Positions 37,133-45,811 are shown, counted from the stretch's first letter. The stretch is DNA of 64,000 bases from Myxococcus eversor (GCF_010894455.1 NZ_JAAIXY010000012.1:310001-374000); one strand, 5' to 3'. Program-made: numbers and translations. Notes: generated from the letters alone by a model not told the origin.

Positions 37133-39721
37133 TCAGGGCCCCATCATCGCCAGCGAGCTGCGTTCGAAGTCGATGACTCGCTGGGCCACGTCACGCACGT
37201 GCTCGGCCGTGACCTCGGAGACCCGCTGCGCATAGTGCTGGAAGTTCTCCTGGCCGACGCCGAGGCATCCATCCATTGCCAGCATCGCCGCGCGGGCCGC
37301 ATTGCGCTGGAGCCCCAGTTCATGGACCCCGATGAGGTGCTGGTGCGCCCGCTCGAGCTCTTTCTCGCTCACCCGTTCGTCCCTCACCCGCTCAAGCTCG
37401 GAGCGGATGACCGCCAGCGCGGATGTCGCCTTCTCTGGGCTCGTCCCCAAAGAGATGGCGAAGTAGCCCGGGTCCACGCCTTCCACGCTGTGGCTGTTCA
37501 CGCTGTAGGCCAGGGCGCGCGTGTCGCGCAGTTCATGAAACAGCCGGCCGCCTTGTCCCGAGAGCAGGGTGCTGAGCACCTTCAGGGGGTGGCGCCATGA
37601 GTCGGTCACTCGTGCCCCATGGAATCCCAACGCCAGATGGGTCAATGCGCGCGCGAGCACCTGCCTGTGCTCGCGCGGCGACTCGGGCAGCGCCTCTGGA
37701 GCCACGGAAGGTGGCGCGGCCATTCCTGCCGGGGCTTCACCGAAGAGCTCGTGTGCCTGAGCCAGGACCTCATCCGCACATACGTCTCCCACCACGCTCA
37801 GCACCATCTGCGCGGGTGTCATGTATGCCGCGTGCCAGGCGCGCAGCATTTCGGGCCCCAGCCGCTCCACCGCGGTTCGCGCTCCCAATACCGGCAGCCG
37901 GTAGGGATGCGTGCGGTAGAGGGTGCTCGCGAGGGCATCGAACACCCGTCCCTCGGGATTTCCCTCGCGAACACCCAGCTCCCTCGACATGTTCTCGCGT
38001 TCGCGAGTCACCGCGTGCTCGGAAAACAGCGGGGCGCGCAGGCAGTCCGCGAAGAGTCGGAACGCGGGTTGGAAGTGGCGTGACAGGAACTCGCCGCGAA
38101 GCTCCACCAGGTTGCGCCCTTGAGCACCTTGGAGCGAGCCCGCCATGGTGGTGATCTGCTGGGCAATGGCCTCCGCGTCGCGAGTGGCGGTGCCACGGGT
38201 GAGGCACCGGCAGAGCAGGGCTGTCAGCCCGTTGGTCTCCGCGGTCTCGTAACGCACGCCACCCGGGAAGGCTGCTCGCATCGCGACGAGCGGCACCGCA
38301 CGCGTTTGCTGCACCAACACCCGCGCCCCGGACGGCAGCCGGGCCTCCACCACCGCTCGCGCCGTCACGGCCGTTTTCCAGGGAAGGGGTCGGGTCGACG
38401 GCGCTGGCTTCCCAAGCTGGGAGACGGGTGCGCGTGCGAGTGGGGTGCATTCACGCGCGGCCCGCATCAGCAACGTCTCCGCCTTCGCGGCAGGGAAACC
38501 GCGACGCTCGGGGAGAAGCCCGGTGAGAATCGCCCGGTCGAAGCGCAGATAGTGTTCCGCCACCTCTTGTAAACGCTCCGGGGTGAGCCGAGCGATGGCT
38601 TCCTGGTAGCGCGCCTCCGCCTCCAGGCCTCCTTGCATGAACTGGTAGTAGCCCAGCCGCCGCGCCAGCTCCTGCACCTCCTCGCGCTGTTGGACGGCCC
38701 GTGCTTCGAAGTGGGTCTGCAACAGCAGCAGCTCCTCGGTGGGCACCAGTTCCGCGCGCAGACGGCCCAGCACTCGCAGTTCCTCCGCCAGCGCCTCCAC
38801 CAGCGTGTCTGGCGCGAGCGTGAACCGAAGGGAGAAGAGGCCAGGGTCCAACGGTGTGTAGGCCGAGGACTCCAACGCCCTGACGAGCCCCCGTTTGTGT
38901 TTCCACTCCCGGATGACCCGCGAGCGCTCCCCCAGTCCCGTCAGCAGCGCGAGCACGTTCAGCGCCGGCACGTCCGGATGCGAGATGTCCGGGATGGAGA
39001 AGCCCAGGTGCAGCCACGCCTCCTTCGCACCATCTTCTCGCAGGCACACCCGTGGCGCGGTGCGCTCCGGCTCCACGGGGCGCCGCACCGGCTCCGAACA
39101 GGGCTGGCCCCAGTCACCCCCCCAAAACTCGTCCACCCATTCCCGCAGCTGTGATTCGTCGAAATCACCCGCCACGCTGAGCACCAGATTCCGCGGGGTG
39201 TAGTGCCGCGCGTAGAATTCGAGCACCTGCTCCCGGGTGAAGCCGCGCACGCTCGCGGCGGTGCCAATCACGGGGCGGCCGTAGGGGTGCTGAGCGTAGG
39301 CCGCTTCGAAGAACTGCCGCGAGGCACGCCGCGCGGGAAGGTCGTCGTTGCGTTTGATCTCCTCGCACACCACCTCGATTTCACGCACCAGCTCACCCGC
39401 ATCGAATGAGGAGCCGCGCACCGCATCCGCGAGGATGTCCAGCCCAAGCCGGGCGAACCGGCTGGCGATGACGACATGGAAGACGGTCTGGTCGTAGCTC
39501 GTCCAGGCGTTGATTCGCCCGCCATGGGCTTCTACCTCCCGGGCGAGTTCCCCTGGTGCCCGCCGCGCCGTGCCCTTGAAGAGCATGTGTTCATGCAGGT
39601 GGGCCAGGCCCAATTGGTCAGGGCGCTCATCCGCGCTGCCAGCCCGGACCCAGACCTGGAACGCGACAGCGCGGGTGGTGTGTCGTGGCTCGAAGACGAC
39701 GGTGAGCCCATTGTCCAGCAT
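37133..39721 (-). CDS. M16 family metallopeptidase (two fused halves), possible precursor-processing protease
   Basis: The 862-residue protein begins directly at the M16 fold (MLDNGLTVVFEPRHTTRAVA). The inverted zinc motif HLHEH (HxxEH) is at residues 41-45 and the third ligand Glu in VVCEEIKRND near 120-121, so the first half is catalytically competent. The second half from about residue 440 (RLPSGARVLVQQTRAVPLVA) repeats the fold without the zinc motif, as in fused M16 proteases. It follows the MFS gene by 22 bases with no strong ribosome binding site, so it is probably the last gene of the peptide operon. M16 enzymes cut small peptides, including PQQ and subtilosin precursors. It could instead be a general processing protease. 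Confidence 0.85.
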   Translation of the reverse strand: MLDNGLTVVFEPRHTTRAVAFQVWVRAGSADERPDQLGLAHLHEHMLFKGTARRAPGELAREVEAHGGRINAWTSYDQTVFHVVIASRFARLGLDILADAVRGSSFDAGELVREIEVVCEEIKRNDDLPARRASRQFFEAAYAQHPYGRPVIGTAASVRGFTREQVLEFYARHYTPRNLVLSVAGDFDESQLREWVDEFWGGDWGQPCSEPVRRPVEPERTAPRVCLREDGAKEAWLHLGFSIPDISHPDVPALNVLALLTGLGERSRVIREWKHKRGLVRALESSAYTPLDPGLFSLRFTLAPDTLVEALAEELRVLGRLRAELVPTEELLLLQTHFEARAVQQREEVQELARRLGYYQFMQGGLEAEARYQEAIARLTPERLQEVAEHYLRFDRAILTGLLPERRGFPAAKAETLLMRAARECTPLARAPVSQLGKPAPSTRPLPWKTAVTARAVVEARLPSGARVLVQQTRAVPLVAMRAAFPGGVRYETAETNGLTALLCRCLTRGTATRDAEAIAQQITTMAGSLQGAQGRNLVELRGEFLSRHFQPAFRLFADCLRAPLFSEHAVTRERENMSRELGVREGNPEGRVFDALASTLYRTHPYRLPVLGARTAVERLGPEMLRAWHAAYMTPAQMVLSVVGDVCADEVLAQAHELFGEAPAGMAAPPSVAPEALPESPREHRQVLARALTHLALGFHGARVTDSWRHPLKVLSTLLSGQGGRLFHELRDTRALAYSVNSHSVEGVDPGYFAISLGTSPEKATSALAVIRSELERVRDERVSEKELERAHQHLIGVHELGLQRNAARAAMLAMDGCLGVGQENFQHYAQRVSEVTAEHVRDVAQRVIDFERSSLAMMGP

Positions 39722-39743
39722 GTAGGTTTGTGCCGTCAGGGTC

Positions 39744-41009
39744 CTAACCTCCCACCATGGCCTGCCGCTTGAGCACCAGGCGACGACGCCACGCGAGCCC
39801 CAGCACGAGCGCGGTTCCCGACAGCAGCGCGAAGACGAAGCTCACCGCGAAGGTCCGGGGGACGCCCAGAGACGCCCCGAGCGTTCCCCCCAGGATTGCG
39901 CCCAGCATCGTCGAGACCTCGGGCATCAGGCTGACGACGGCCATGACGCGGGCGAGGGCATTGGAGGGGACCTGCCGGGGGACCTCCGCGAAGAGCGTGA
40001 TGAGGAGCAGCGAGGCGCCGAAGCTGCCCATCAACTCGTAGTTCAGACAGGCCAGCAGCCCCAGCGCCCCGGGCCGGGCCAGCGGCAGCAGCGCGAACGA
40101 GCCGGTGAGCGTGGCCACTGCCATCGCCAAGGTCCTTTGGGCGCCCAGGCGACGGTGGAAGGCCCCCACGAGGAGGCTGGCGATGATGCCCCCCACGGAA
40201 CCCACCCCCAGGATGGGTCCGATGAGCGACGGCGACATGCCCAGGTGCTCGGACATGAAGAGGACCAGCAAGGCGGAGACCACGCCGTTGGCCAGACAGA
40301 GATACCCGACGATGCCGAGCCCCAGGCCCAGGAAGGGCCGCTGGAGCAACAAGGAGAAACCCAGGGTGAGCCCCTTCACGCTCGCCGTGTCCCTCGCCAG
40401 GTCATGTCGTGGCTTCCTGGGGACACGCACGGCCATCGTCAGGCCCGCGGCCACCATGAAGGAGGCCGCATCCACGAACAGCGCCACCGGCGCGGAGAGC
40501 ACGGAGACCAGCACGCCCCCCAGGCTGCGCCCCGAGACGTCGGCCAGATTGCGCGTCACGCCAAACCGGCCGTTGGCCTCCACCAACTGCCCATCTCCCA
40601 CCACGGCCGAGAGGAGGGGGGCCGCGAACATCCCACCAATGGCGCTGACAGACGTCAGGCAGAAGGCCGTCCCCAGGAGCACCCCGAAGCTCAGCAGGCC
40701 CATCCACCAGAGCACCGGAATGGCGGTGATGAGCAGGCCGCTCAGCAGGTTGCACGCCGCCATGACGGGCACATGGCGCGAGCTCGCATCCGCCCATGCC
40801 GCCGCGGGGAGCCGCAGCAGCAACGTCGGAGCAATCTCCACGGCCAGCAACAACCCCATCTGATGGGGCGTGAGGTTGAGGAGGGTCACCGCGACGAGCG
40901 GCAGCGCCACCTTCGTCACCGCTGAACCCGACAAGGAGACCGTCTGCGCCGCCCAAAGCCGCAGAAAGGGGGCGTTGCGCCAGAGATCGGGCGGAGGGCC
41001 CAGGCTCAT
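39744..41009 (-). CDS. MFS exporter (EntS-like), putative peptide-product exporter
   Basis: A 421-residue transporter with about 12 transmembrane helices, resembling the MFS_3/EntS-type exporters (LWRNAPFLRLWAAQTVSLSG, LPLVAVTLLNLTPHQMGLLL, the loop AAAWADASSRH, then NGRFGVTRNLADVSGRSLGG). ATG 41009 overlaps the stop of the preceding M29-like gene (ATGA), so translation is coupled. Exporters of this group carry siderophores and small natural products. Its position between two peptidase-type genes and downstream of a tiny peptide gene suggests export of the peptide product. Confidence 0.85.
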   Translation of the reverse strand: MSLGPPPDLWRNAPFLRLWAAQTVSLSGSAVTKVALPLVAVTLLNLTPHQMGLLLAVEIAPTLLLRLPAAAWADASSRHVPVMAACNLLSGLLITAIPVLWWMGLLSFGVLLGTAFCLTSVSAIGGMFAAPLLSAVVGDGQLVEANGRFGVTRNLADVSGRSLGGVLVSVLSAPVALFVDAASFMVAAGLTMAVRVPRKPRHDLARDTASVKGLTLGFSLLLQRPFLGLGLGIVGYLCLANGVVSALLVLFMSEHLGMSPSLIGPILGVGSVGGIIASLLVGAFHRRLGAQRTLAMAVATLTGSFALLPLARPGALGLLACLNYELMGSFGASLLLITLFAEVPRQVPSNALARVMAVVSLMPEVSTMLGAILGGTLGASLGVPRTFAVSFVFALLSGTALVLGLAWRRRLVLKRQAMVGG

Positions 41010-42172
41010 CCTGCCTGCTGTGTCCGGGGGACGGCCTTCTCGCGCACCGGCAGCGGGCACAGCTCGCGCAGCTCATCTTCGCCGGTCAACCCGCAGCAGT
41101 TTCCGTCGATGTCCTCGTTGAAGACCAACCTGGGATGGGGCAACTGCGAGGGGGTGAGCTTCAGCAGGTCCAGCGGCACCGGATCATCATCCACCCAGAC
41201 ATGGCCTCCAGGGGAGATGAGGTCCATGTGGATGGGCGAGAAATAGTCCATGACATGGATGCTTTGGTTGTGCTGGCCAAAGCCAAGATGCACGCCTGGC
41301 TGGCGTTCGTTGAGGTGCGAGTTCATGGGGATGAAGTCGCCCAGTCCGCCATTCGTTCCAAAACCCACCTCGCCCACACGCCGGGAGTGGGGTTGGGCGA
41401 AGACCGCCTCCACCAGGCGGCTCACTTCCGGACTGTTGCACTCGTGGTCGACGGCCTGGCCGTCCTTGATGCGGATGCGGATGGGGTTCTTGGCCAGGCG
41501 TGCATCAACTGGGGTCATGGCGTTGACGTTGAAGGCCCCGTCCGCGACCAGGACCCCATCCACCGTGCTGGGAAATGTAGCCACCTCTCCCGCGGGAAGG
41601 ATGAGGAAACTCCCGGGCCGCCACACGCCGCGGTTGCTGATCCACCGGTACCGGTCGGAGTCGAGACCGATGCGCAGGTCTGTTCCCGAGGGCGTCTTCA
41701 CCCTCAGTTCACGCGCCTTCATGAACCTGTCCAGCAGGCCGGAATTGATTTCCGACAGGGTCCCGGATTTGACGTTCAGCGCCTTGATGAAGAACTCCTG
41801 GGAGGCATTGATGATTCGGACCACCAGCCACTTGTCCAGGTCGTAGCGCATCAGGGCATCTCGGATGATTTGCATGTGCGACATCGAGTCGCGCTCGACG
41901 GTGATGAGGATGAGCTTGCCTCGGAGGCGCTCGGGATGCGGAAGCGCCGCGTCCAGCCGCTCCGCGAACGTCTCGTCCTTGAGGGGCCGGGGCCGCATCC
42001 CCAACAGGCAGGCCTCCATCCCACGCATCCTCAACGCCGTGGCAATCCATGCGGCGGACTCGCGACTCTCGGGCGTGTACGCCACGAGGACCTGGTCCTC
42101 GGGCATGAGGCGCGCATAATCGCCAAGCAGGACATCAATGCCAGCCCAGACTCGCTCGTCCACTTTGCTCAT
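41006..42172 (-). CDS. M29 (aminopeptidase T)-like metalloenzyme
   Basis: About 388 residues. Near the C-terminus three blocks match the two-metal site of M29 aminopeptidases: VGEVGFGTN (Glu), LNERQPGVHLGFG (Glu and His) and SPIHMDLIS (His and Asp). The conserved Tyr of M29 is not evident, so activity may differ from plain aminopeptidase; the ring-cleaving enzyme NicX shares this fold. AGGGAG eight bases upstream supports ATG 42172; a GTG at 42226 is the alternative. It lies 146 bases after the small peptide gene, past a 12-bp hairpin, and overlaps the MFS start by four bases. It may trim or modify the peptide. Confidence 0.7.
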   Translation of the reverse strand: MSKVDERVWAGIDVLLGDYARLMPEDQVLVAYTPESRESAAWIATALRMRGMEACLLGMRPRPLKDETFAERLDAALPHPERLRGKLILITVERDSMSHMQIIRDALMRYDLDKWLVVRIINASQEFFIKALNVKSGTLSEINSGLLDRFMKARELRVKTPSGTDLRIGLDSDRYRWISNRGVWRPGSFLILPAGEVATFPSTVDGVLVADGAFNVNAMTPVDARLAKNPIRIRIKDGQAVDHECNSPEVSRLVEAVFAQPHSRRVGEVGFGTNGGLGDFIPMNSHLNERQPGVHLGFGQHNQSIHVMDYFSPIHMDLISPGGHVWVDDDPVPLDLLKLTPSQLPHPRLVFNEDIDGNCCGLTGEDELRELCPLPVREKAVPRTQQAG

Positions 42173-42257
42173 CTCGCGACTCCCTTGACGTGCTGCGGCA
42201 GCAGGTTGAGATTGCCCATGGTTCACTTCACGCCGAATGAACTGCGCAATCCTTACG

Positions 42258-42291
42258 CCTGTCCCAGGCCACCATCCGTGCCTGGGACAGG
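42258..42291 (-). terminator. 12-bp perfect hairpin after the small peptide gene (attenuator or processing site)
   Basis: CCTGTCCCAGGC (42258-42269) is perfectly complementary to GCCTGGGACAGG (42280-42291), with a 10-base loop. It lies 28 bases downstream of the small peptide stop and before the M29-like gene. There is no U-run after it on the minus strand, so it may act as a leaky terminator or as an RNA-stabilising stem that keeps the peptide transcript more abundant than the rest. Confidence 0.65.
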
Positions 42292-42318
42292 TATGTGCAA
42301 GGTCCTGCGGAGGGACGA

Positions 42319-42489
42319 TCAGTTATTCTGTCCGGTGCTCCAGATGTCCCACATGCCGATGGTGTGTTCGACATGGGCGCCGCTCTGGTTGCATGAGTTC
42401 AGCCCGGAATTCTCGAAGCCTTCCGGCTCCGCGCTCTGCATCTCCATCAGGGTCTGCGCAAGGATCTCATCACGGTTCGAATTTTCCAT
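42319..42489 (-). CDS. 56-residue peptide, putative RiPP precursor
   Basis: A short gene missed by length cut-offs. A strong GGGAGG lies six bases before ATG 42489. The N-terminal half (MENSNRDEILAQTLMEMQSA followed by EPEGFE) is acidic and helical, like a leader. The C-terminal half (NSGLNSCNQSGAHV, then EHTIGMWDIWSTGQNN) is rich in Asn, Ser, Gly, His and Trp and has one Cys, like a core. It has no signal peptide, lipobox, double-Gly cleavage site or PqqA-type Glu-x3-Tyr pattern. It heads a minus-strand series: hairpin, M29-like enzyme, MFS exporter, M16 protease. Its more AT-rich codons (AAA, AAT) differ from its neighbours. The precursor role is inferred from size, leader/core contrast and context. 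Confidence 0.6.
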   Translation of the reverse strand: MENSNRDEILAQTLMEMQSAEPEGFENSGLNSCNQSGAHVEHTIGMWDIWSTGQNN

Positions 42490-42913
42490 GTGCAACCTCC
42501 CGGCATGTCGGTCACGCCTGAATTGGCGCCCTTAATTGCTATCACAATTGTCTTTTCGGGCCATGCGCCCTGTTGTGAGCGCATTGCTTGTTGTGGATTT
42601 CGGACAGTGTCCGGCCTTGGGGTTCTTGAGCTTCAGTGGCGTGGCGCGCTTGCGCCGTTCGTGGCTGAACATGGTGCCATTGTGATTTGTCGAGGTGTGT
42701 CGTGCTTTGTTTGGGCGATGCTCGCTGCCGTAGCGGATTTCCGTGATAGGGATTTCCGCATCACGAGGCCGTAGGCAGGCGTGCGCGGCGGGGGCTTGCT
42801 CCAGGGGTGGCTGCCTGAAGTGAGCAAGGCCCGCCTGGACTTGCTCATGCCCCACGCATCTCCAAGTTCATGAAGAAGATGAGTTCTGGACATCCATAGG
42901 GGAGGAGTTCGGC
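42490..42913. promoter_or_regulatory. AT-rich divergent intergenic region
   Basis: About 420 bases between the peptide gene (minus) and the DUF2092 gene (plus). Bases 42541-42600 contain only 29 G/C of 60, far below the flanking genes, and include the palindrome ACAATTGT (42543-42550) within ATCACAATTGTC. Both promoters must lie here. No sigma-70 or sigma-54 box could be assigned with confidence. A 107-codon minus frame inside it looks non-coding. Confidence 0.5.
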
Positions 42914-43726
42914 ATGGGGCTTCGAAACATGGGCTCGAGGAAGCGGCTGCTTTCGCTGGCGCTCTGCGCGGGCGGACTGGTGAGTGGTCTCTCGCCCGCG
43001 CTCGCGGCGCCAGGGCAGGCAGCGGCGGGGGAGCAGAAGGCGCCCGCGGTCGACCCCCAGGCCATCAAGGCCTTGGAGAAGATGGGCGGCTTCCTGCGGA
43101 GCCTGCCTGCGTTCGCGATTACGGCGGAGACGACCACGGACGAGGTCCTGGTCAGTGGTCAGAAAATCCAACTGTCGTCGGAAGCCGAGATTCGGGCGCG
43201 CCGCCCCGACAAGCTCAGGGTCGACATCAAGTCTGACCGCAAGCAGCGCCAGCTCTTCTATGACGGGAAGACCTTCACGGTGAACGGTCCGAAGGGCGGC
43301 TACTACGCTTCGTTCGATGCGCCTCCCACGCTGGCGGAGACCATCGCCACCGCCGAGCATCGCTACGACGTCGAGATTCCCCTGGTCGACCTCTTCTACT
43401 GGGGGACGGACAAGAGCGGCATCAAGGACATCCAGTCGGCCATCGACGTGGGTCCCGCGACCATCGACGGGGTGGAGACCGAGCAGTACGCCTTCAAGCA
43501 GCAAGGCGTGGACTGGCAGGTGTGGATCGAGAAGGGGGACAAGCCCCTGCCCCGGAAGCTCGTCATCACGAATACCCAGGACCCCGCGCAGCCGCAGCAC
43601 GTCGCGGTCCTCGATTGGAACCTGAAGCCCAATGTCAACAATGCCGTGTTTGCGTTCAACCCCCCGAAGGATTCCCACCGGATTCAATTCGATACAGGCC
43701 CGTCGAATCCCGGAAGAAGCCCGTGA
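42914..43726 (+). CDS. DUF2092 family exported protein
   Basis: The 270-residue protein starts with a signal peptide (KRLLSLALCAGGLVSGLSPALA). The mature part resembles DUF2092 (LolA/LppX-like half-barrel): GGFLRSLPAFAITAETTTDE, IRARRPDKLRVDIKSDRKQR, FYDGKTFTVNGPKGGYYASF and the end NNAVFAFNPPKDSHRI. Such folds bind lipids or hydrophobic ligands in the periplasm. GGGGAGGAG upstream fixes the start. The next gene begins 17 bases later. Confidence 0.85.
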   Translation: MGLRNMGSRKRLLSLALCAGGLVSGLSPALAAPGQAAAGEQKAPAVDPQAIKALEKMGGFLRSLPAFAITAETTTDEVLVSGQKIQLSSEAEIRARRPDKLRVDIKSDRKQRQLFYDGKTFTVNGPKGGYYASFDAPPTLAETIATAEHRYDVEIPLVDLFYWGTDKSGIKDIQSAIDVGPATIDGVETEQYAFKQQGVDWQVWIEKGDKPLPRKLVITNTQDPAQPQHVAVLDWNLKPNVNNAVFAFNPPKDSHRIQFDTGPSNPGRSP

Positions 43727-43743
43727 GCAAGGAGCGTGAACCC

Positions 43744-44109
43744 ATGAGCCCCTTTTCAACCCTGAAGACCCTCGCGGTCGTCCTCGGCTTCGGACTGCTC
43801 GCCGGGAGCGCCGAGGCGCGTGAGGTCCGCACCACGACGACGACCCACGTCAACAACAACGTCAACCGGAATGTCGACGTGCACCGGGACATCGACGTGG
43901 ATGTCGACCGGAACTATCACCCGGTGGCGACGGCCGCCGCCGTGACGGCGACCGCGGCTGCCATCGGCTCAGTGACTCGCTCGCTTCCTCCGTCGTGTTC
44001 AACGGCGGTGGTCGGCGGCGTCACGTACCAGAACTGCGGAGGCACCTGGTACCAGCCTCGCTACTCCGGCACCGAGGTCTCCTACCTCGTGGTGAACCCG
44101 CCGAGGTGA
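43744..44109 (+). CDS. Small exported protein, partner of the DUF2092 gene (121 aa)
   Basis: It has a signal peptide (LKTLAVVLGFGLLAGSAEA), then a Thr/Asn/Asp-rich stretch with alternating valines (TTTHVNNNVNRNVDVHRDID, then VDVDRNYHPVATAAAVTATA), and a C-terminal two-Cys beta segment (PSCSTAVVGGVTYQNCGGTW) ending in YLVVNPPR. AAGGAG precedes ATG 43744. The 17-base spacing and shared strand make an operon with the DUF2092 gene likely. Function unknown. Confidence 0.75.
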   Translation: MSPFSTLKTLAVVLGFGLLAGSAEAREVRTTTTTHVNNNVNRNVDVHRDIDVDVDRNYHPVATAAAVTATAAAIGSVTRSLPPSCSTAVVGGVTYQNCGGTWYQPRYSGTEVSYLVVNPPR

Positions 44110-44302
44110 CCTCCAGTTCGCGAAGGGGGGCAGTGAAACCCTCGGGTGGCGGGACGGGCCGTGAGCAGCGTAACTTTCCACCGTCGGATGCCCGGCGCCG
44201 CACGGTCTCGGGCTGAATCGCGGCCTTCCCGCGACGAGACTTGCGCGTCAGGACGCATGACAGCAACTTCTCCTCCCCCTCATTCCCCCAGGAGAGAGTC
44301 GC

Positions 44303-45628
44303 ATGCGAGTCCTGTCGATGCCCCTCATCGTCGCAGCCCTCCTCGTCGGTTGCAGCGATGACCCCGACCCCACGCCGACGCCCCCAGACTCGGGCGTCCC
44401 GCGGCAGGATGCGGGTGTCCCGCCGGAGGACGCGGGTGTCCCGCCGGAAGACGCGGGTGTCCCGCCCGAAGACGCGGGCGTTCTTCCCAGCGGCCCCCCC
44501 GTTCCGCAGGGCCCGCCCAACGTGCCCGAGTTCTCTCCGGCCTTCCCCCAGCAGACACGCGCCCCGGCCATCCAATCGCAGACGGCAATCCAGGTCACTG
44601 AGATTGCATCCGGCTTCAGGAACCCCTGGGCCATCGCCTTCCTGCCCGACCAGCGCATGCTGGTGACGGAGAAGGCCACCGGCTCGCTCTACATCGTCAC
44701 TCCGCAGGGCGCGAAGTCGCCCGCCGTCGCGGGGCTGCCCGCCGTGGATGCCCGTGGCCAGGGCGGGTTGCTCGACGTGGAAGTCGGTCCCGACTACGCG
44801 CAAAGCAAACTCATCTACTGGACCTATGCCGAGCCACGCACGGGCGGCAACGGACTGGCGGTGGCGCGCGCGCAGCTCGTGGATGGCGCGCAGCCTCGCG
44901 TGGAGGAGGTTCAGGTCATCTTCCGCATGATGCCCACGCTCGAGTCGACGCTGCACTCGGGCGGACGGCTGGTGTTCACCCCCGACGGCAAGCTGTTCGT
45001 CACGCTCGGAGAGCGCTCCATCCTCGCGGGCCGGGTGCAGGCGCGGGACGTGAAGAGCCACTTCGGCAAGGTGGTCCGCATCAATCCCGACGGCTCCGTG
45101 CCCCAGGACAACCCATACGTGAACACCGCGGGCGCGAAGCCCGAAATCTGGTCGGTGGGCCACCGCAATGTCTTGTCGGCGGCGCTCGACAGCCAGAACC
45201 GGCTGTGGACGGTGGAGATGGGGCCAAAGGGGGGCGACGAGCTCAACCGGCCCGAGAAGGGCAAGGACTACGGCTGGCCCACCATCGGGTATGGCGAGGA
45301 GTACAGCGGCGCGCCGATCCACGACAGCCCCCAGGGCCCGGGCATGGAGCAGCCCGTGTACTACTGGGACCCGGTGATTGCCCCCTCGGGGATGGCCATC
45401 TACACGGGGACCTTGTTCCCCGAGTGGCGCAACGACATCTTCGTGGGAGGACTGGTCAGCCAGGCCCTGGTGCGGCTCATGGTGCGCAATGACCTCGTCG
45501 TGGGCGAGGAGCACCTGCTCAAGGACCGCGCCGAGCGCATCCGCGAGGTGGTGCAGGGGCCCGATGGCGCCCTCTACCTGCTGACCGACGCCACCAACGG
45601 CAAGCTGCTCAAGGTCACACCGCGCTGA
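44303..45628 (+). CDS. PQQ-dependent aldose sugar dehydrogenase-like lipoprotein
   Basis: A 441-residue lipoprotein (MRVLSMPLIVAALLVGCSDD, lipobox LVGC) with a linker of four DAGVPPE units and a C-terminal soluble glucose/sorbosone dehydrogenase-type six-bladed propeller. Family motifs are GFRNPWAIAFLPDQRMLVTE, HSGGRLVFTPDGKLFVTLGE, KVVRINPDGSVPQDNP, WSVGHRNVLSAALD, and EMGPKGGDELNRPEKGKDYG followed by WPTIGYG. In this family the reaction is oxidation of a sugar with PQQ as cofactor. AGGAG upstream sets the start. A decayed, internally deleted copy lies at 47545-47680. Confidence 0.88.
   Translation: MRVLSMPLIVAALLVGCSDDPDPTPTPPDSGVPRQDAGVPPEDAGVPPEDAGVPPEDAGVLPSGPPVPQGPPNVPEFSPAFPQQTRAPAIQSQTAIQVTEIASGFRNPWAIAFLPDQRMLVTEKATGSLYIVTPQGAKSPAVAGLPAVDARGQGGLLDVEVGPDYAQSKLIYWTYAEPRTGGNGLAVARAQLVDGAQPRVEEVQVIFRMMPTLESTLHSGGRLVFTPDGKLFVTLGERSILAGRVQARDVKSHFGKVVRINPDGSVPQDNPYVNTAGAKPEIWSVGHRNVLSAALDSQNRLWTVEMGPKGGDELNRPEKGKDYGWPTIGYGEEYSGAPIHDSPQGPGMEQPVYYWDPVIAPSGMAIYTGTLFPEWRNDIFVGGLVSQALVRLMVRNDLVVGEEHLLKDRAERIREVVQGPDGALYLLTDATNGKLLKVTPR
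44408..44488 (+). repeat. Tandem 21-bp repeats encoding DAGVPPE
   Basis: Three near-identical 21-base units (44408-44428, 44429-44449, 44450-44470) and a partial fourth encode the proline-rich linker between the lipid anchor and the propeller. Units differ at one or two third-codon positions, consistent with slippage or unequal crossing-over. Confidence 0.85.
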
Positions 45629-45654
45629 GGTTCCCGCTCACCACGGCATGATTG

Positions 45655-45688
45655 GCGCTCCCCAAGTGACTGGGTCCTTGGGGAGCGC
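45655..45688. terminator. Hairpin terminator after the sugar dehydrogenase gene
   Basis: GCGCTCCCCAAG (45655-45666) pairs perfectly with CTTGGGGAGCGC (45677-45688); 12-bp stem, 10-base loop. A near copy follows the decayed duplicate at 47711-47742. Confidence 0.65.
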
Positions 45689-45720
45689 GGCCTGTCGTGG
45701 TGGAACGGTCGAATAGAAAA

Positions 45721-45762
45721 GCCCTCGGAGCTTCCCTGCCGCCGCAAGGTTGCTCCGAGGGC
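45721..45762 (-). terminator. Rho-independent terminator of the repeat-rich gene
   Basis: GCCCTCGGAGC (45721-45731) pairs with GCTCCGAGGGC (45752-45762). Read on the minus strand the stem is followed by TTTTCTATT, a proper U-tract, about 50 bases beyond the stop at 45812. Confidence 0.75.
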
Positions 45763-45811
45763 CCCTCTACCGAGCAGCTCCCCCGCTCGGGTCACCCACT
45801 TCGATTCAAGC

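Noticed and set aside
42319..42489. Small peptide as PqqA, given the M16 protease and a PQQ-type dehydrogenase nearby
   Set aside because: No Glu-x3-Tyr motif and no PqqB, C, D or E genes in the window.
42532..42855. 107-codon minus frame upstream of the small peptide
   Set aside because: Lies in the AT-rich control region, lacks a ribosome binding site and has no conserved-looking segment.
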